This document shows, one piece after another, positions 8,492-17,593 of a stretch of 64,000 bases of DNA. The DNA is from CATOSP01 sp965204715. Its GTDB lineage: Bacteria; Chloroflexota; Dehalococcoidia; Lucifugimonadales; UBA3495. The stretch's first letter is position 1; the number at the start of each line of letters is the position of its first letter. The DNA lies in NCBI GenBank assembly GCA_965204715.1, contig OZ242009.1, forward strand, positions 2,976,001 to 3,040,000, written 5' to 3'. The notes below the pieces were generated by a model. That model was not told the origin of the DNA. It was given only the letters and a program-made list of their open reading frames with translations, and ran no database searches. A program made the position numbers and the translations under genes.

Positions 8492-11290
8492 ATGGCACTT
8501 GATCCTTGGTACCGAGTGGTAACACTCCGCAAGGAAGTCCGGGAAGGACGCTCCTTCAGCCCAGACGAATTCGCTATTGCGTTGGAGCAGGTAGTCTCGG
8601 GCTCAAAGGATGCCCCGGCAGACTACACCGACCCGGAACAATTCTTTTCTCGCACCTATTTCACTCGTGCCCTGACCGAGCATTCGGGCATGGTCCTGCG
8701 GCGTCTGTCCGGTAGAACGGAAAACACAGCTCCGGTTGTGACACTGGTCACGCAGTTCGGCGGCGGCAAGACCCACACCCTGACTTCACTTTACCACCTC
8801 GCCAATGCCGGTCGGGAAGCAGGCAGGTTGCCTGGGGTATCTCAGCTCTTGTTTGAGGCGGGCATCCCGCAAGCACCAGACGCGCGCGTGGGTGTCTTCG
8901 TTGGCAATGCCTGGGACCCATCGGACGGGCGGGAGACGCCTTGGGTCGATCTGGCCCGGCAGCTAGCAGGAGATGAAGGTGTTGCCGCTCTAGGCGATAG
9001 CGCGCTTACCATTCCACCGGGGACTGAAGCGTTATCCAGAGTGTTCGCTGTAGCCGAGTCCCCTGTGTTACTGCTTTTCGACGAGGTGTTGAACTTTGTC
9101 AGCCGCCATCGCAATATGGCAGAATCGTTCCTCGCTTTTCTCCAGAACCTGACCGTAGCCACCACCGGGACTACCCGCGCTGCGGCTGTGATCAGCCTGC
9201 CCCGGAGCCAGATCGAAATGACTGAGTGGGACCAGGAATGGCAGGACCGCATCACCAAAGTCGTTCGGAGAGTGGCTCAAGACCTCATCGCAAACGATGA
9301 ATCTGAGATTAGCGAGGTCGTGCGCCGCAGGCTATTTGAGGACCTGGGAAGTCGGGTTAAGCGCCAACAGGTGGCCGAGACTTATGCGGACTGGTGCTTT
9401 GAACGGTCAGCTCGTCTTCCTTCCGAATGGACCGCCGTGGACTCAGCAGCCACGGGGTCGGGGTCCAGGGATTTCCTCCAGAGACGTTTCGAGTCCTGCT
9501 ATCCCTTCCACCCGGCGACACTTTCCGTATTTCAACGTAAGTGGCGTGCCCTACTCCAGTTTCAGCAGACCAGGGGAGCCCTGGCAATGTTGGCGCAATG
9601 GATTTCCTGGGCTGCCCGCGACCAGTTCCACCATGCTCGCACCGAACCTTTGATCACGCTGGGGTCCGCGCCGCTTAATGTACCCGAGTTTCGCGCCGTG
9701 GTCCTCGGACAATTGGGCGAAGCACGTCTGGACACCGCTATCGACGCCGACATCGCTGGGGAAATGGCTCGCTGCAAGCCCCTAGACACCGACACCAAGG
9801 GTGCCCTTGAAGGCATCCACAAGAGGGTTGGGACCGCGATTCTGTTCGAGTCATCGGGGGGCCAGGTGGACAAAGTAGCCCACCTGCCGGAGTTGAGGTT
9901 CGCTCTTGGCGAGCCGGAGGTGGAGACAACAACGGTGGACAATGCGGCCTCGGCACTGGAGAAATCCGGCTTCTTCATGCGCAAGGTAGGGACGGATGGG
10001 TATCGCATCCACCATCAGGCAACCCTACGCAAAGCTGTGAGCGACCGGCGTGCTTCTCTTGACGAGGAAACGGAGATTAGACCGGCGATCCGCAAACTTG
10101 TCGAGGATGAATTCGGCAAAGGCGCAACAGTCCCGGTAGCCTACTTCCCTGAAAACGGCGATGCAGTGCAAGACTCCCCTCGGCTGACATTGGTGGTTTT
10201 AGACCCGTCCGAGGAGTGGCGGCAGGGTGGCCGCCTGACAGAGAACATCGCCCAGTGGACTAGAGAACGAGGCAGGACGCCTAGACTTTATCCGGGCGCA
10301 CTGGTCTGGTGCGCCAGTAAACCAGGACGAGAACTGAGGTATGACGTCGAGCTATGGCTCGCATGGCGGCGAGTTGAGCGCGAGGTGCAACAGGGCCTGC
10401 TCGGTCCTGAATTTGATCAAGCAGACCGTGCCGAAGTGCGGACCCGGGTCAGAGAAGCGGAAGATGCGGCCAAAGAAGAGGTGTGGGCCAGTTACCGCTT
10501 CGTGGCTCTAGGGGACGCTCAAGCGACGAGTGGTCTGAAGACCATAGACCTCGGTGCAGGGCATTCCGGTAGCAATGAAACCCTGTCCGGGCGCATAATC
10601 GCCGCTTTGAAGTCTGATGGACTGCTCAACGAGTCCGTAGGCGCGGGCTACATAGACCGGCATTGGCCGCCCGCTTTCGAAGATAGTGGCGCCTGGCCCC
10701 TCACCAGTCTCCGCCAGAGCTTCTTGAACGGTTCATTGACGCGGCTGATAGACCCTGACGCAACCCTACGCCGTCAGATAGTCGAGTTTGTCGGGCGTGG
10801 AGACTTCGGACTCGCTTCAGGAGACAGCGCCGGGAGTCAATACGGACGGCTTTGGTTTTCTGAACCTATAGGAGCAGAAGAAGTAGCGTTCGAATCCAAT
10901 GTCTTTCTGTTGACCAAATCCAAGGCTGAACAACTCCGGACCAAGCCGACGGAGCAGGAAGAGCAGGACACCGAGACATATTCGGCAACAGACCCCTCTC
11001 TCGATATCGAGACGGGCACCGAAATCGAGACGAGCGATCCTCCGCCGAAGCCCTCAGTTAAAGAGAGTCAAAAGGCGACTCTCCGACTGAAGGGCACAAT
11101 ACCCCCCGAAGTCTGGAACCGGCTGGGGACCAGAGTCCTGCCCAAGCTCAGGTCCGGTGAGGACTTGAGTGTTGGTGTCGAATTCTCGGTGAGCGTAGAC
11201 GCGACGATGATGGGGAACCTTAAGATAGAACTTCGGCAGGCGTTGTCCGATCTAGGGTTGGGCGACCAGGTTCGAATAGAGCCTCTTTGA
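8492..11290 (+). CDS. DUF499 domain ATPase
   Basis: Protein of 932 residues with the DUF499 layout: an N-terminal DPWY..V..R.EV.EGR segment, Walker A VTQFGGGKTHTL near residue 88, Walker B PVLLLFDEVLNF near residue 190, and a long helical middle (FHPATLSVFQRKWRALLQFQQTRGAL near residues 330-360) typical of large AAA-like defence ATPases. The last 250 residues hold an acidic linker followed by a small basic-hydrophobic domain. DUF499 proteins co-occur with DUF1156 methylases and DUF3883 helicases in defence islands. All three lie here on one strand. A 96-base gap separates it from the upstream TOPRIM gene. The ATG follows GGAAGAG. ATPase function is clear, but the biochemical role in the system is unknown. 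Confidence 0.88.
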   Translation: MALDPWYRVVTLRKEVREGRSFSPDEFAIALEQVVSGSKDAPADYTDPEQFFSRTYFTRALTEHSGMVLRRLSGRTENTAPVVTLVTQFGGGKTHTLTSLYHLANAGREAGRLPGVSQLLFEAGIPQAPDARVGVFVGNAWDPSDGRETPWVDLARQLAGDEGVAALGDSALTIPPGTEALSRVFAVAESPVLLLFDEVLNFVSRHRNMAESFLAFLQNLTVATTGTTRAAAVISLPRSQIEMTEWDQEWQDRITKVVRRVAQDLIANDESEISEVVRRRLFEDLGSRVKRQQVAETYADWCFERSARLPSEWTAVDSAATGSGSRDFLQRRFESCYPFHPATLSVFQRKWRALLQFQQTRGALAMLAQWISWAARDQFHHARTEPLITLGSAPLNVPEFRAVVLGQLGEARLDTAIDADIAGEMARCKPLDTDTKGALEGIHKRVGTAILFESSGGQVDKVAHLPELRFALGEPEVETTTVDNAASALEKSGFFMRKVGTDGYRIHHQATLRKAVSDRRASLDEETEIRPAIRKLVEDEFGKGATVPVAYFPENGDAVQDSPRLTLVVLDPSEEWRQGGRLTENIAQWTRERGRTPRLYPGALVWCASKPGRELRYDVELWLAWRRVEREVQQGLLGPEFDQADRAEVRTRVREAEDAAKEEVWASYRFVALGDAQATSGLKTIDLGAGHSGSNETLSGRIIAALKSDGLLNESVGAGYIDRHWPPAFEDSGAWPLTSLRQSFLNGSLTRLIDPDATLRRQIVEFVGRGDFGLASGDSAGSQYGRLWFSEPIGAEEVAFESNVFLLTKSKAEQLRTKPTEQEEQDTETYSATDPSLDIETGTEIETSDPPPKPSVKESQKATLRLKGTIPPEVWNRLGTRVLPKLRSGEDLSVGVEFSVSVDATMMGNLKIELRQALSDLGLGDQVRIEPL

Positions 11291-11425
11291 TGGCGCGCAA
11301 TCAAACATGTAACTGACACTTGCCAATTTTCAATCCCACAGCGAGTGGGTAGAATCCAAACGTGGATATACCTGTCGCTTCCACAGATCGGCAGAACGAA
11401 GTGGCTCCGGCCTTGACGGGAAACA

Positions 11426-12178
11426 ATGGCTTCCAAAATTGATTGGACGGACGAAACGTGGAACCCAGTTACTGGTTGCACGCGGGTGTCGCCCGGTTGT
11501 GACAATTGTTATATGTTTTCCCTGTACCCTCGCCTTAAGGCCATGGGCGTGCCAGGGTACGATTCTGCACCGGGAGAGGTGCGCCTACAGTTCCAACGCG
11601 TTCATGTGCCGCTGTCCTGGAAAACGCCACGTCGCATCTTCGTAAACAGCATGGCAGACCTCTTTCACCCAGAGGTTCCCTTTGACTTTGTGAGCGACGT
11701 TTTTTCGGTTATGCTGGCAGCTGCCAGCGAGCATGGTCACGTCTTTCAGGTCTTAACGAAAAGGCCTGGAAGGGCTGTTGCCTGGTGGCAGAACTGCGCC
11801 GAGTCCTTCCCTGACGGATGGCCTCCCAACGTTTGGATAGGCGCATCCGTTGAGAGTCAGAAGTATGCCCCGCGACTAACCGTGTTGGCGCGTCTTCCGG
11901 CCCAAACACGGTTTGTGTCCGCAGAGCCGTTGCTGGCACCAATGGACCTGACACAATGGCTGGATGCAGGCGTACTCCAATGGGTAATCGTTGGTGGTGA
12001 AAGTGGTCCACATGCTCGACCAATGGACTTGGAATGGGCCAGGGACCTGCGGGACCAAGCTGCCAAGGCTGGGGTAGCATTTTTTCTGAAGCAACTCGGC
12101 GGCCGCCGAGGGAAGCGAGCCGGGGCCGAAGCAATATTGGATGATCGCATTTGGCAAGACTACCCGACGATAGGTTGA
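11426..12178 (+). CDS. DUF5131 (phage Gp37/Gp68 family) three-Cys-motif protein
   Basis: Protein of 250 residues that starts with the highly conserved IDWTDETWNPVTGC block of the Gp37/Gp68 (DUF5131) family. The three cysteines (GCTRVSPGCDNCY, C-x5-C-x2-C near residues 19-29) give the family the name three-Cys-motif protein and resemble a metal or iron-sulfur cluster site. Other family blocks are visible: VNSMADLFH, FQVLTKRPGR, WIGASVES, FVSAEPLL and VIVGGESGP. It is immediately followed by the matching partner gene (TcmP type), the standard arrangement of this pair in phages and mobile or defence regions. The enzymatic activity of the family is not established. A radical-SAM-like or nucleic-acid-modifying role has been suggested by fold only. 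Length is normal. Confidence 0.9.
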   Translation: MASKIDWTDETWNPVTGCTRVSPGCDNCYMFSLYPRLKAMGVPGYDSAPGEVRLQFQRVHVPLSWKTPRRIFVNSMADLFHPEVPFDFVSDVFSVMLAAASEHGHVFQVLTKRPGRAVAWWQNCAESFPDGWPPNVWIGASVESQKYAPRLTVLARLPAQTRFVSAEPLLAPMDLTQWLDAGVLQWVIVGGESGPHARPMDLEWARDLRDQAAKAGVAFFLKQLGGRRGKRAGAEAILDDRIWQDYPTIG

Positions 12179-12186
12179 GACGAGAC

Positions 12187-13284
12187 ATGCCACTTGGAAC
12201 GACAACTTGGCCCCTAGAACCTTACACTCAAGGCAAGCATCTTGTTCTCCAGTACTACATGGAAGCATGGTTGCCAATAATGACCACTTGGAACTGCAGA
12301 GTGTTGTTCATCGACGCCTTCGCTGGACCGGGTGAATATTCAGGCGGTGAACCTGGTTCGCCCCTCGTAGCGTTGCGCGCCTTAACCGAGCACAGGGCCA
12401 GCAAACGCATGAAAGGAAACATAAGCTACCTTTTTATTGAAAAGGACCTCAAACGGTGTGGCCATCTGCAAGAGGTGCTCCGCAATTTCGAGGCCGAAAT
12501 TCCTTCAAACTGCCGATTTCAAGTGTACAGCTCGACTTTTGACGAAACCCTCACAGACGTACTAGACCGCATTGACGAGCAGAATAAGCGCCTCGCTCCT
12601 TCCTTTGTGATGATCGACCCGTTTGGAGTGTCCGGTACCCCTATGAGGACCATCGCCCGTATTCTTTCCAATCCCAAATCAGAAGTCTACGTTTCCTTCA
12701 TGTTCAGCCACATCAACAGGTTTAAGGAGCACCCAAACTTTGAACGACATCTCGATGAACTGTTCGGCTGCTCTGAGTGGAGACAAGGCTTAGAGATCGC
12801 CAGTTCGGTTGAGAGGAAGGATTTCCTCTTCGCCCTTTATAAGCGTCAACTAAAGGCCGCCGGCGCTAAACAGGTTCTTCACTTTGAACTCTATGAAAGT
12901 CAGCGGTTGGTATATGCGATTTTCTTCGGCACGCAAAACCTAGAAGGCTGCGACAAGATGAAACAGGCAATCTGGAAAGTGGCCCCGTTTGGAGACTATC
13001 GATTTCATGGAGGACAAAACAGCCAACTCACTTTCGGCACAGAACTCCTCGACTTCAGTCCGCTGGAAAAGGCGCTTCATGAAGAGTTTGGCACAAAGGG
13101 ATGGGTCAGAATCGGAGACGTGACTCGGTTTGTTAAGTCCGACGCGACTGAATACCACTCCGGCCACCTGAAACTGAAGACACTGAATCCGATGGAAAAA
13201 CGTGGGAAAGTCGACGTGAAGCCGGAGTCCAGAAAACGGCCCGGCACCTATCCAGAGGGAACCCAACTTCGATTTGTGAATTGA
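12187..13284 (+). CDS. tcmP: Three-Cys-motif partner protein TcmP
   Basis: Partner of the preceding DUF5131 protein. The conserved N-terminal segment WPLEPYTQGKHLVLQYYMEAW is followed by the FIDAFAGPGEYSGG block near residues 40-53, a methyltransferase-like GxGxY element, and by FVMIDPFGVSG near residue 140. A TTG 36 bases upstream would overlap the previous gene. I prefer ATG 12187, nine bases after the previous stop, because homology begins just inside it. Length 365 aa is normal. The fold looks like a SAM-dependent methyltransferase, but activity is unproven. It marks the downstream edge of the intact defence cluster. Beyond it the sequence is decayed and hit by an IS element. Confidence 0.88.
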   Translation: MPLGTTTWPLEPYTQGKHLVLQYYMEAWLPIMTTWNCRVLFIDAFAGPGEYSGGEPGSPLVALRALTEHRASKRMKGNISYLFIEKDLKRCGHLQEVLRNFEAEIPSNCRFQVYSSTFDETLTDVLDRIDEQNKRLAPSFVMIDPFGVSGTPMRTIARILSNPKSEVYVSFMFSHINRFKEHPNFERHLDELFGCSEWRQGLEIASSVERKDFLFALYKRQLKAAGAKQVLHFELYESQRLVYAIFFGTQNLEGCDKMKQAIWKVAPFGDYRFHGGQNSQLTFGTELLDFSPLEKALHEEFGTKGWVRIGDVTRFVKSDATEYHSGHLKLKTLNPMEKRGKVDVKPESRKRPGTYPEGTQLRFVN

Positions 13285-13641
13285 GCCGCCTGGCACTCGA
13301 GCAGGTAGTTGTCGCCTAAACGCGACAATGGAGCCCAAATACTTCTGGAGGCTGGCGCATTCGCTGCTTGCTCTACTACTCCAGCTTCTCGACTAAGGCG
13401 ACCAGCCCTTGTTGTTCGGCATCGACGAAACCGTTGTACGGCGTGGAGGGCCCAAATCAAGGTTCTGGGCATTTGCCGTGAATGCAGCGCGCTCCAGCCG
13501 GTGCTATCTAGTCAGGGTCAACTACCTGCGCATGAATGGCCTTACGAAAATATGTTTGATTCAACGGGACCGAGGAGACCTTTATCAGCTTGAGCGTGCC
13601 AGGCCCGAGCCCAAGCTTGGAACCTGGCAGAGTCGAGGAAT
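13285..13641 (+). other. Gene-free interval between tcmP and the HNH gene
   Basis: I see no recognisable gene. A short open frame (13409-13648) has no family resemblance that I can name. A small hairpin (TTGTCGC / GCGACAA at 13309-13315 and 13322-13328) lies 24 bases after the tcmP stop but lacks a T-run, so it is at best a weak terminator. Confidence 0.4.
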
Positions 13642-13857
13642 TTGGTGAACATGAACACGGCAGCCGACAGCAACCCCTGCCTACTGTGCGGACACTCCGC
13701 AACCGGTAATAACCGTTCCAGTGAGCACATTGTCCCAGCCGCGCTCGGCGGTACCCTAACCGTCTCGGGGTTCATCTGCCAACAATGCAACAGCGGTGCG
13801 GGTAGCTCATGGGACGCGGCTCTTGCACAGAGTTTTGAAGGCCTCACCAGACTCCTA
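13642..13857 (+). pseudogene. HNH endonuclease, 5' part (interrupted by IS630)
   Basis: N-terminal 72 residues of an HNH endonuclease. It carries the first zinc knuckle (CLLCG), the catalytic SEHIVPAALGG segment (His of the HNH motif) and the second knuckle (CQQCNSG), followed by the family's usual acidic helix (WDAALAQSFEGLTRL). The frame then runs into the IS630 left inverted repeat at 13858 and stops at 13875. Joining base 13857 to base 15093 (one copy of the TA target) keeps the frame and continues into the 3' part. GTG 13642 has GAGG six bases upstream. ATG 13648 is the alternative start. The gene was probably the last member of the defence island before insertion. Confidence 0.8.
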
Positions 13858-13869
13858 GTAGTCCAACAG
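13858..13869 (+). repeat. Left terminal inverted repeat of the IS630 element
   Basis: GTAGTCCAACAG matches the complement of the right end with one mismatch. TA at 13856-13857 precedes it. Confidence 0.8.
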
Positions 13870-13943
13870 CTTTGAAATGATAGATAATAGGCTGTAATCT
13901 TGCCGGTGTAGAGCAAAGGCGAGGTGAAGTTGGGAGGATGGAG

Positions 13944-15082
13944 ATGCCAGCCAAGAAGTACCGGGTCAGGCTGAGTGCGGAGGAGCAACAGGAACTGAAG
14001 GGGTTGGTGTCCCGGGGACGGGCGGCAGCATATAAGCAGACCCACGCCCGCATCCTGCTGCTCAGCGATGAAGCCCAAGAGGGCGGGGCAATGAAGGACG
14101 AGGAAATAGCCCGGGTGCTGAAGGTGGGCAACGCCACGGTGGAACGGGTGCGCCGCCGCTGTGTCGAGGAGGGTCTGGAGAGGGCCTTGGGACGCAAGGA
14201 GCAGGTCAACCGCCGCCCGAAGAAGCTGGACGGTCAGGGAGAAGCGCACCTGATAGCCTTGGCCTGCTCCCAACCGCCGGAGGGCCGGGCTGGCTGGACG
14301 CTGCATCTGCTGGCTGATCAGTTGGTGGAGAGGGAGATAGTGGACAGCATCAGCACCGAGACGGTGCGCCAGACACTGAAAAAAACGAACTCAAGCCTTG
14401 GCTGAAGGAATGCTGGTGCATCCCGCCCAAGGCCAATGCCGGGTTCGTCTGCGCCATGGAGGACGTGCTGGAGGTCTACCATCGTCAATTCGGCGGCAAC
14501 GAGGTTCTGGTGTGTTTGGACGAGACCAGCAAACAGCAGGTAAAGGAAACCCGCTTGCCGCGTCCGGCCCGCCCCGGGGCGCCGGCCTGCTACGATTACG
14601 AATACGAGCGCAACGGAGTGAGCAGCCTGTTCATGCTGTTCGCACCTTTGGAAGGGTGGCGCCGGGTGGAGGTAACGGACCGGCGCACCAAGGCCGACTG
14701 GGCCCGGGTGGTGCAGCAACTGGTGGATGTGGATTATCCTGACAAGGAACGGGTCGTGCTGGTCATGGACAATCTGAACACCCACCATCTGTCGTCGCTG
14801 TACGAGGCATTTGAGCCTGCGGAGGCGAGGCGCATTGCGGAGAGGCTGGAAATCCACTATACGCCGAAGCATGGAAGTTGGCTGAATATGGCCGAGATAG
14901 AGCTTGGGGTGCTGGCTAGGCAGTGCTTGGACCGCCGGATTCCCTGCCGGGAAATGCTGGAACAGGAGACCCAGGTTTGGCAGAACCAACGAAACCGTGA
15001 CGCAATACGGGTGGACTGGCGCTTCACCACGGAGGACGCCCGCATCAAACTCAAGTCCCTCTATCCCTCAATCCAACACTGA
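13944..15082 (+). CDS. IS630 transposase made from two overlapping frames
   Basis: The first frame (to 14405) holds a helix-turn-helix DNA-binding region (EEIARVLKVGNATVERVRRR). The second frame, read from about 14384, holds the DDE catalytic core: VCLDETSKQQ (first Asp), LVMDNLNTHH (second Asp) and GSWLNMAEIELG (Glu). The frames meet at seven A residues (14379-14385). A -1 shift there gives KKNELKPWL, the usual IS630 sequence across this junction, so either programmed -1 frameshifting or one lost base is involved. The ATG at 13944 is preferred over 13938 because GGGAGG is seven bases upstream of it. All catalytic residues are intact. The element may be active if frameshifting works. Confidence 0.85.
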
Positions 15083-15090
15083 TGGACTAC
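15079..15090 (-). repeat. Right terminal inverted repeat of the IS630 element
   Basis: CTGATGGACTAC at the right end is the inverted, one-mismatch copy of the left end, followed by TA at 15091-15092. Confidence 0.8.
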
Positions 15091-15092
15091 TA

Positions 15093-16070
15093 GAGATCTC
15101 GCGACAAAAGCCGTTACCTCGGGCCCGGGTCATATACGCATCTGATGGCACACCCATCAGGGTACTGCCCGGAAATCGTATGGAGCTCGGCCACACAACC
15201 CAGCAAGAAATCATCGAAGGAACCATGACGACCCTGCGCATAACAGCAGCATCGAAAGACGAACTGCGCAAGTCAGTACAAAAAATCAAAGATAGACGGA
15301 ACTTAGACTTGGATGTCGCGGCCTTAGTAGAAGCCGCCACGGTTAGGTCAAGGTACATCGACGAGCCTTACTTGCTCTTGGACGTCAATTGGGGGCCCGA
15401 CCATTACAAATCGCTGGTGAAATCCGCGCTGGCGCTGGTTTGCTACGCCGGAATAGATCCATCATCCGCCGAAATTGCGTTGGCTTATCTGACTATGGAT
15501 ACTGAGGAGAGATGCTTTTTCCCGTATTACAAGAAGGACCTGATAAGTCAGCGGGAGGCTGGAATGCCGGTTAACTGCGTATACGTGAATGGTGACACGG
15601 TGAGCCGGGAGCTAATGGCGTACGTCGAGATCTTCGGCATCCTGAGAGCGGTCATACGCCTGTCAGAAAAATACGACGGAGACTCTTTCCAGCGCCATTA
15701 CGCGTTCGACCCGACCAACGGACGCGAGCTCGATGTGGATGTTGAGTTGAACTCCTCCATTCTTGTCGCCGCAGAAAACGAAACCGACTACTATGGAGTG
15801 GAGACTGGCGAGTTTTTCGCGGCAATTGACCCAGTGATGCGAAGAGCCACAGCCATCGCAAACGAGAATGAGTTGAACAGGATCATCGTCTCGGCTATGA
15901 CACAATACTTAGATGGGTTGGGTAAGGCATCCGACGAACCGATGACCGACGACGAATACCGTGCTATGTGGGACCACATAGGCCAATCGGTGATGCCTTT
16001 ACTTGAACACTTGCGCAGTCCAATGAAACTGCCTTCTCACGTGTTGGAGCAATTCTCGCAGAACTCCTAA
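15093..16070 (+). pseudogene. HNH endonuclease, 3' part (after IS630)
   Basis: Open frame of 325 codons that continues the interrupted HNH gene in the correct frame after the TA duplication. The join gives FEGLTRL-L-EISRQK. The rest resembles the long C-terminal domain of stand-alone HNH proteins (GTPIRVLPG, then a helical segment with LVKSALALVCYAGI and a hydrophobic beta-rich end). No stop codon or frameshift is visible in this half, which argues for a recent insertion. A separate product could start at ATG 15224, after GAAGGA, but it would lack the nuclease motif. Whole original protein about 398 residues. Confidence 0.75.
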
Positions 16071-16309
16071 CTGGCGACCCTCGATAGGACCTGAAGCCTG
16101 AAGTCTATGAAACACGCTTTTCCAGTCCAAACGACGGCAGGCCTCCTGAACTTGGAAGACGCCCTCGGCATGGATGGCGGAATAGCCCAACCGGCGGGAC
16201 CCACCAAGAGGACGTGCTCGTGCTCTTCCAGCCGAAATCCCCGGAGATGGTGTAACTGGAAGCTGAAAGACGACAATTAAGTCTGTCGGCCTGTTGCCTC
16301 ACCTCGACC

Positions 16310-16545
16310 GATTCGCACCCAATGGTGTTGTAGAGGACGCCCGCTCCTTCCATCGACTGGCGCACCCCTCCCGGGTCCGGGAAGTCCAGGGAAAGGGTCT
16401 TACTATGCCGCCGAAAGGACTCTTCCCTCTGCTCCTGTGGGTCTAGGTCCAGACGCTGACGCCCTCGTCCAACAGACATTTGCCGACGTACCTGCCGATG
16501 TAGCTGAAGGCACCGGCTATTACGGCGTTCTTCGGGTGAGACAAA
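16310..16545 (-). pseudogene. Decayed NAD-dependent epimerase/dehydratase-like remnant
   Basis: On the minus strand, bases 16545-16443 encode a Rossmann start (KNAVIAGAFSYIGRYVGKCLL) ending in a stop. In another frame, bases 16440-16320 encode the next expected block (LDFPDPGGVRQSMEGAGVLYNT), typical of SDR-type NAD(P)-binding epimerases of the complex-I NDUFA9-like kind. The two blocks are in correct order, but a frameshift and stop separate them and nothing recognisable follows. This is a dead gene fragment. No intact copy is in the window. Confidence 0.6.
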
Positions 16546-16885
16546 AAACCGAGTTGTCTCTTTCCGCGTCAACCAACGAGAAGTCGCACGCCGCTTAGGC
16601 CGTCGACCACCTCATTCATGCGCTGGGGCTGCCGTCCTACTTCCCGTATATTCCCCACCCCACAGTCGCTTGTCCACCGGCGCCTGTCATCAGGCCGGCG
16701 TAACCGGTGCCAATAGCAGTCCCTCTTCATCGTTTACTAAACTAAATCCAAGGTGAAATGTACATACCGCTAGACCGCACTGTCGGTGGCCATCCAGTTG
16801 GAGCTTAAAGGTGATATGAGGTGTTGTGGAGTCCTTTCAGTCGTTTTCAAGACCCCAGAAATGCACATCCCACCTTGGTATTGGT

Positions 16886-17446
16886 TTAGAACCGCCGAGG
16901 ACCCGCCGCCCCTGGAAACCCGGCCTCGACTCCCCCGCCCGCCGAGGCCGCCCCGCTGCTGAAGAAGGCTATGAGACCGCCCGCCAAGGCTGGGCCTATG
17001 AAGCCGCTCAGTTGGGTCGTCGTATGAACAGCCGCATACGCCTGCCGCAGCAGTGCCACCGGTACGATGCGTGGCAGCAGCGCCATTTGCGCCGGATAGT
17101 GGAACGAGTCCGCGGTCCCCTTGAGCAGCGCAAACACGTAGATCAGCCACGGCTCCGTCATCCCGGCCAGGGCCGCAACCAGCGCGATTCGCACGCCGTT
17201 GCTGGCCAGCATGACCAGGCGGGGCGAGTACCTGTCCGCCAGCGACCCGCCGATGAGCATGAAGAAAATGGCGGGCACGTTGCCCACCGCAACCGGGTCT
17301 CCGGTGACCAGCAGCACCAGCCACGGGAACGCTATCAGGTCGAACTGGTCGCCGACGGCGGACAGGCCTCCCGCTCCCCACAGCAGCCCGAAGTTCCGCG
17401 TTCTCACCAACTCCCGGAATGAAACGCTTTCGGATCGCTCCTTCAT
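16886..17446 (-). pseudogene. MFS transporter, N-terminal fragment
   Basis: The 186-residue frame begins like a full MFS permease (FRELVRTRNFGLLWGAGGLS), with the loop 2-3 motif (GGSLADRYSPRLVML) and five to six membrane segments. It then ends in a low-complexity Gly/Ala tail (GGGVEAGFPGAAGP) and a stop, where a normal MFS protein has about 400 residues. No second half is found downstream toward 16071, so this is a truncated gene. ATG 17446 follows a purine-rich stretch. It lies in the same decayed stretch as the epimerase remnant and the IS-split HNH gene. Confidence 0.65.
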
Positions 17447-17593
17447 TGGGCCGCCTGTGCTTGCTCTTCCACTTAGGGACAGGTCAATGACGACTCGATG
17501 AGAACGGCGGCCATGAAAGGCCGCCCTTTCCTTCTCTTCGAGGACCGGCGGCTCAGCCTCCAGCCTGTGTTCGGGCCGATGCAGCGGCCCGCT

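Larger units (their letters stand above)
13858..15090 (+). mobile_element. IS630-family insertion sequence
   Basis: Element of 1,233 bases bounded by imperfect terminal inverted repeats (GTAGTCCAACAG on the left, its near-complement ending GATGGACTAC on the right) and flanked by a TA dinucleotide on both sides, the target duplication expected for IS630. It encodes one transposase split over two frames. It lies inside an HNH endonuclease gene, whose frame is restored if the element and one TA are removed. Confidence 0.88.

Noticed and set aside
16081..16276. IstB-like ATPase remnant (HEHVLLVGPAG on the minus strand, then EACRR in another frame)
   Set aside because: Only a few residues match and two frames are needed, so I do not report it as a gene.
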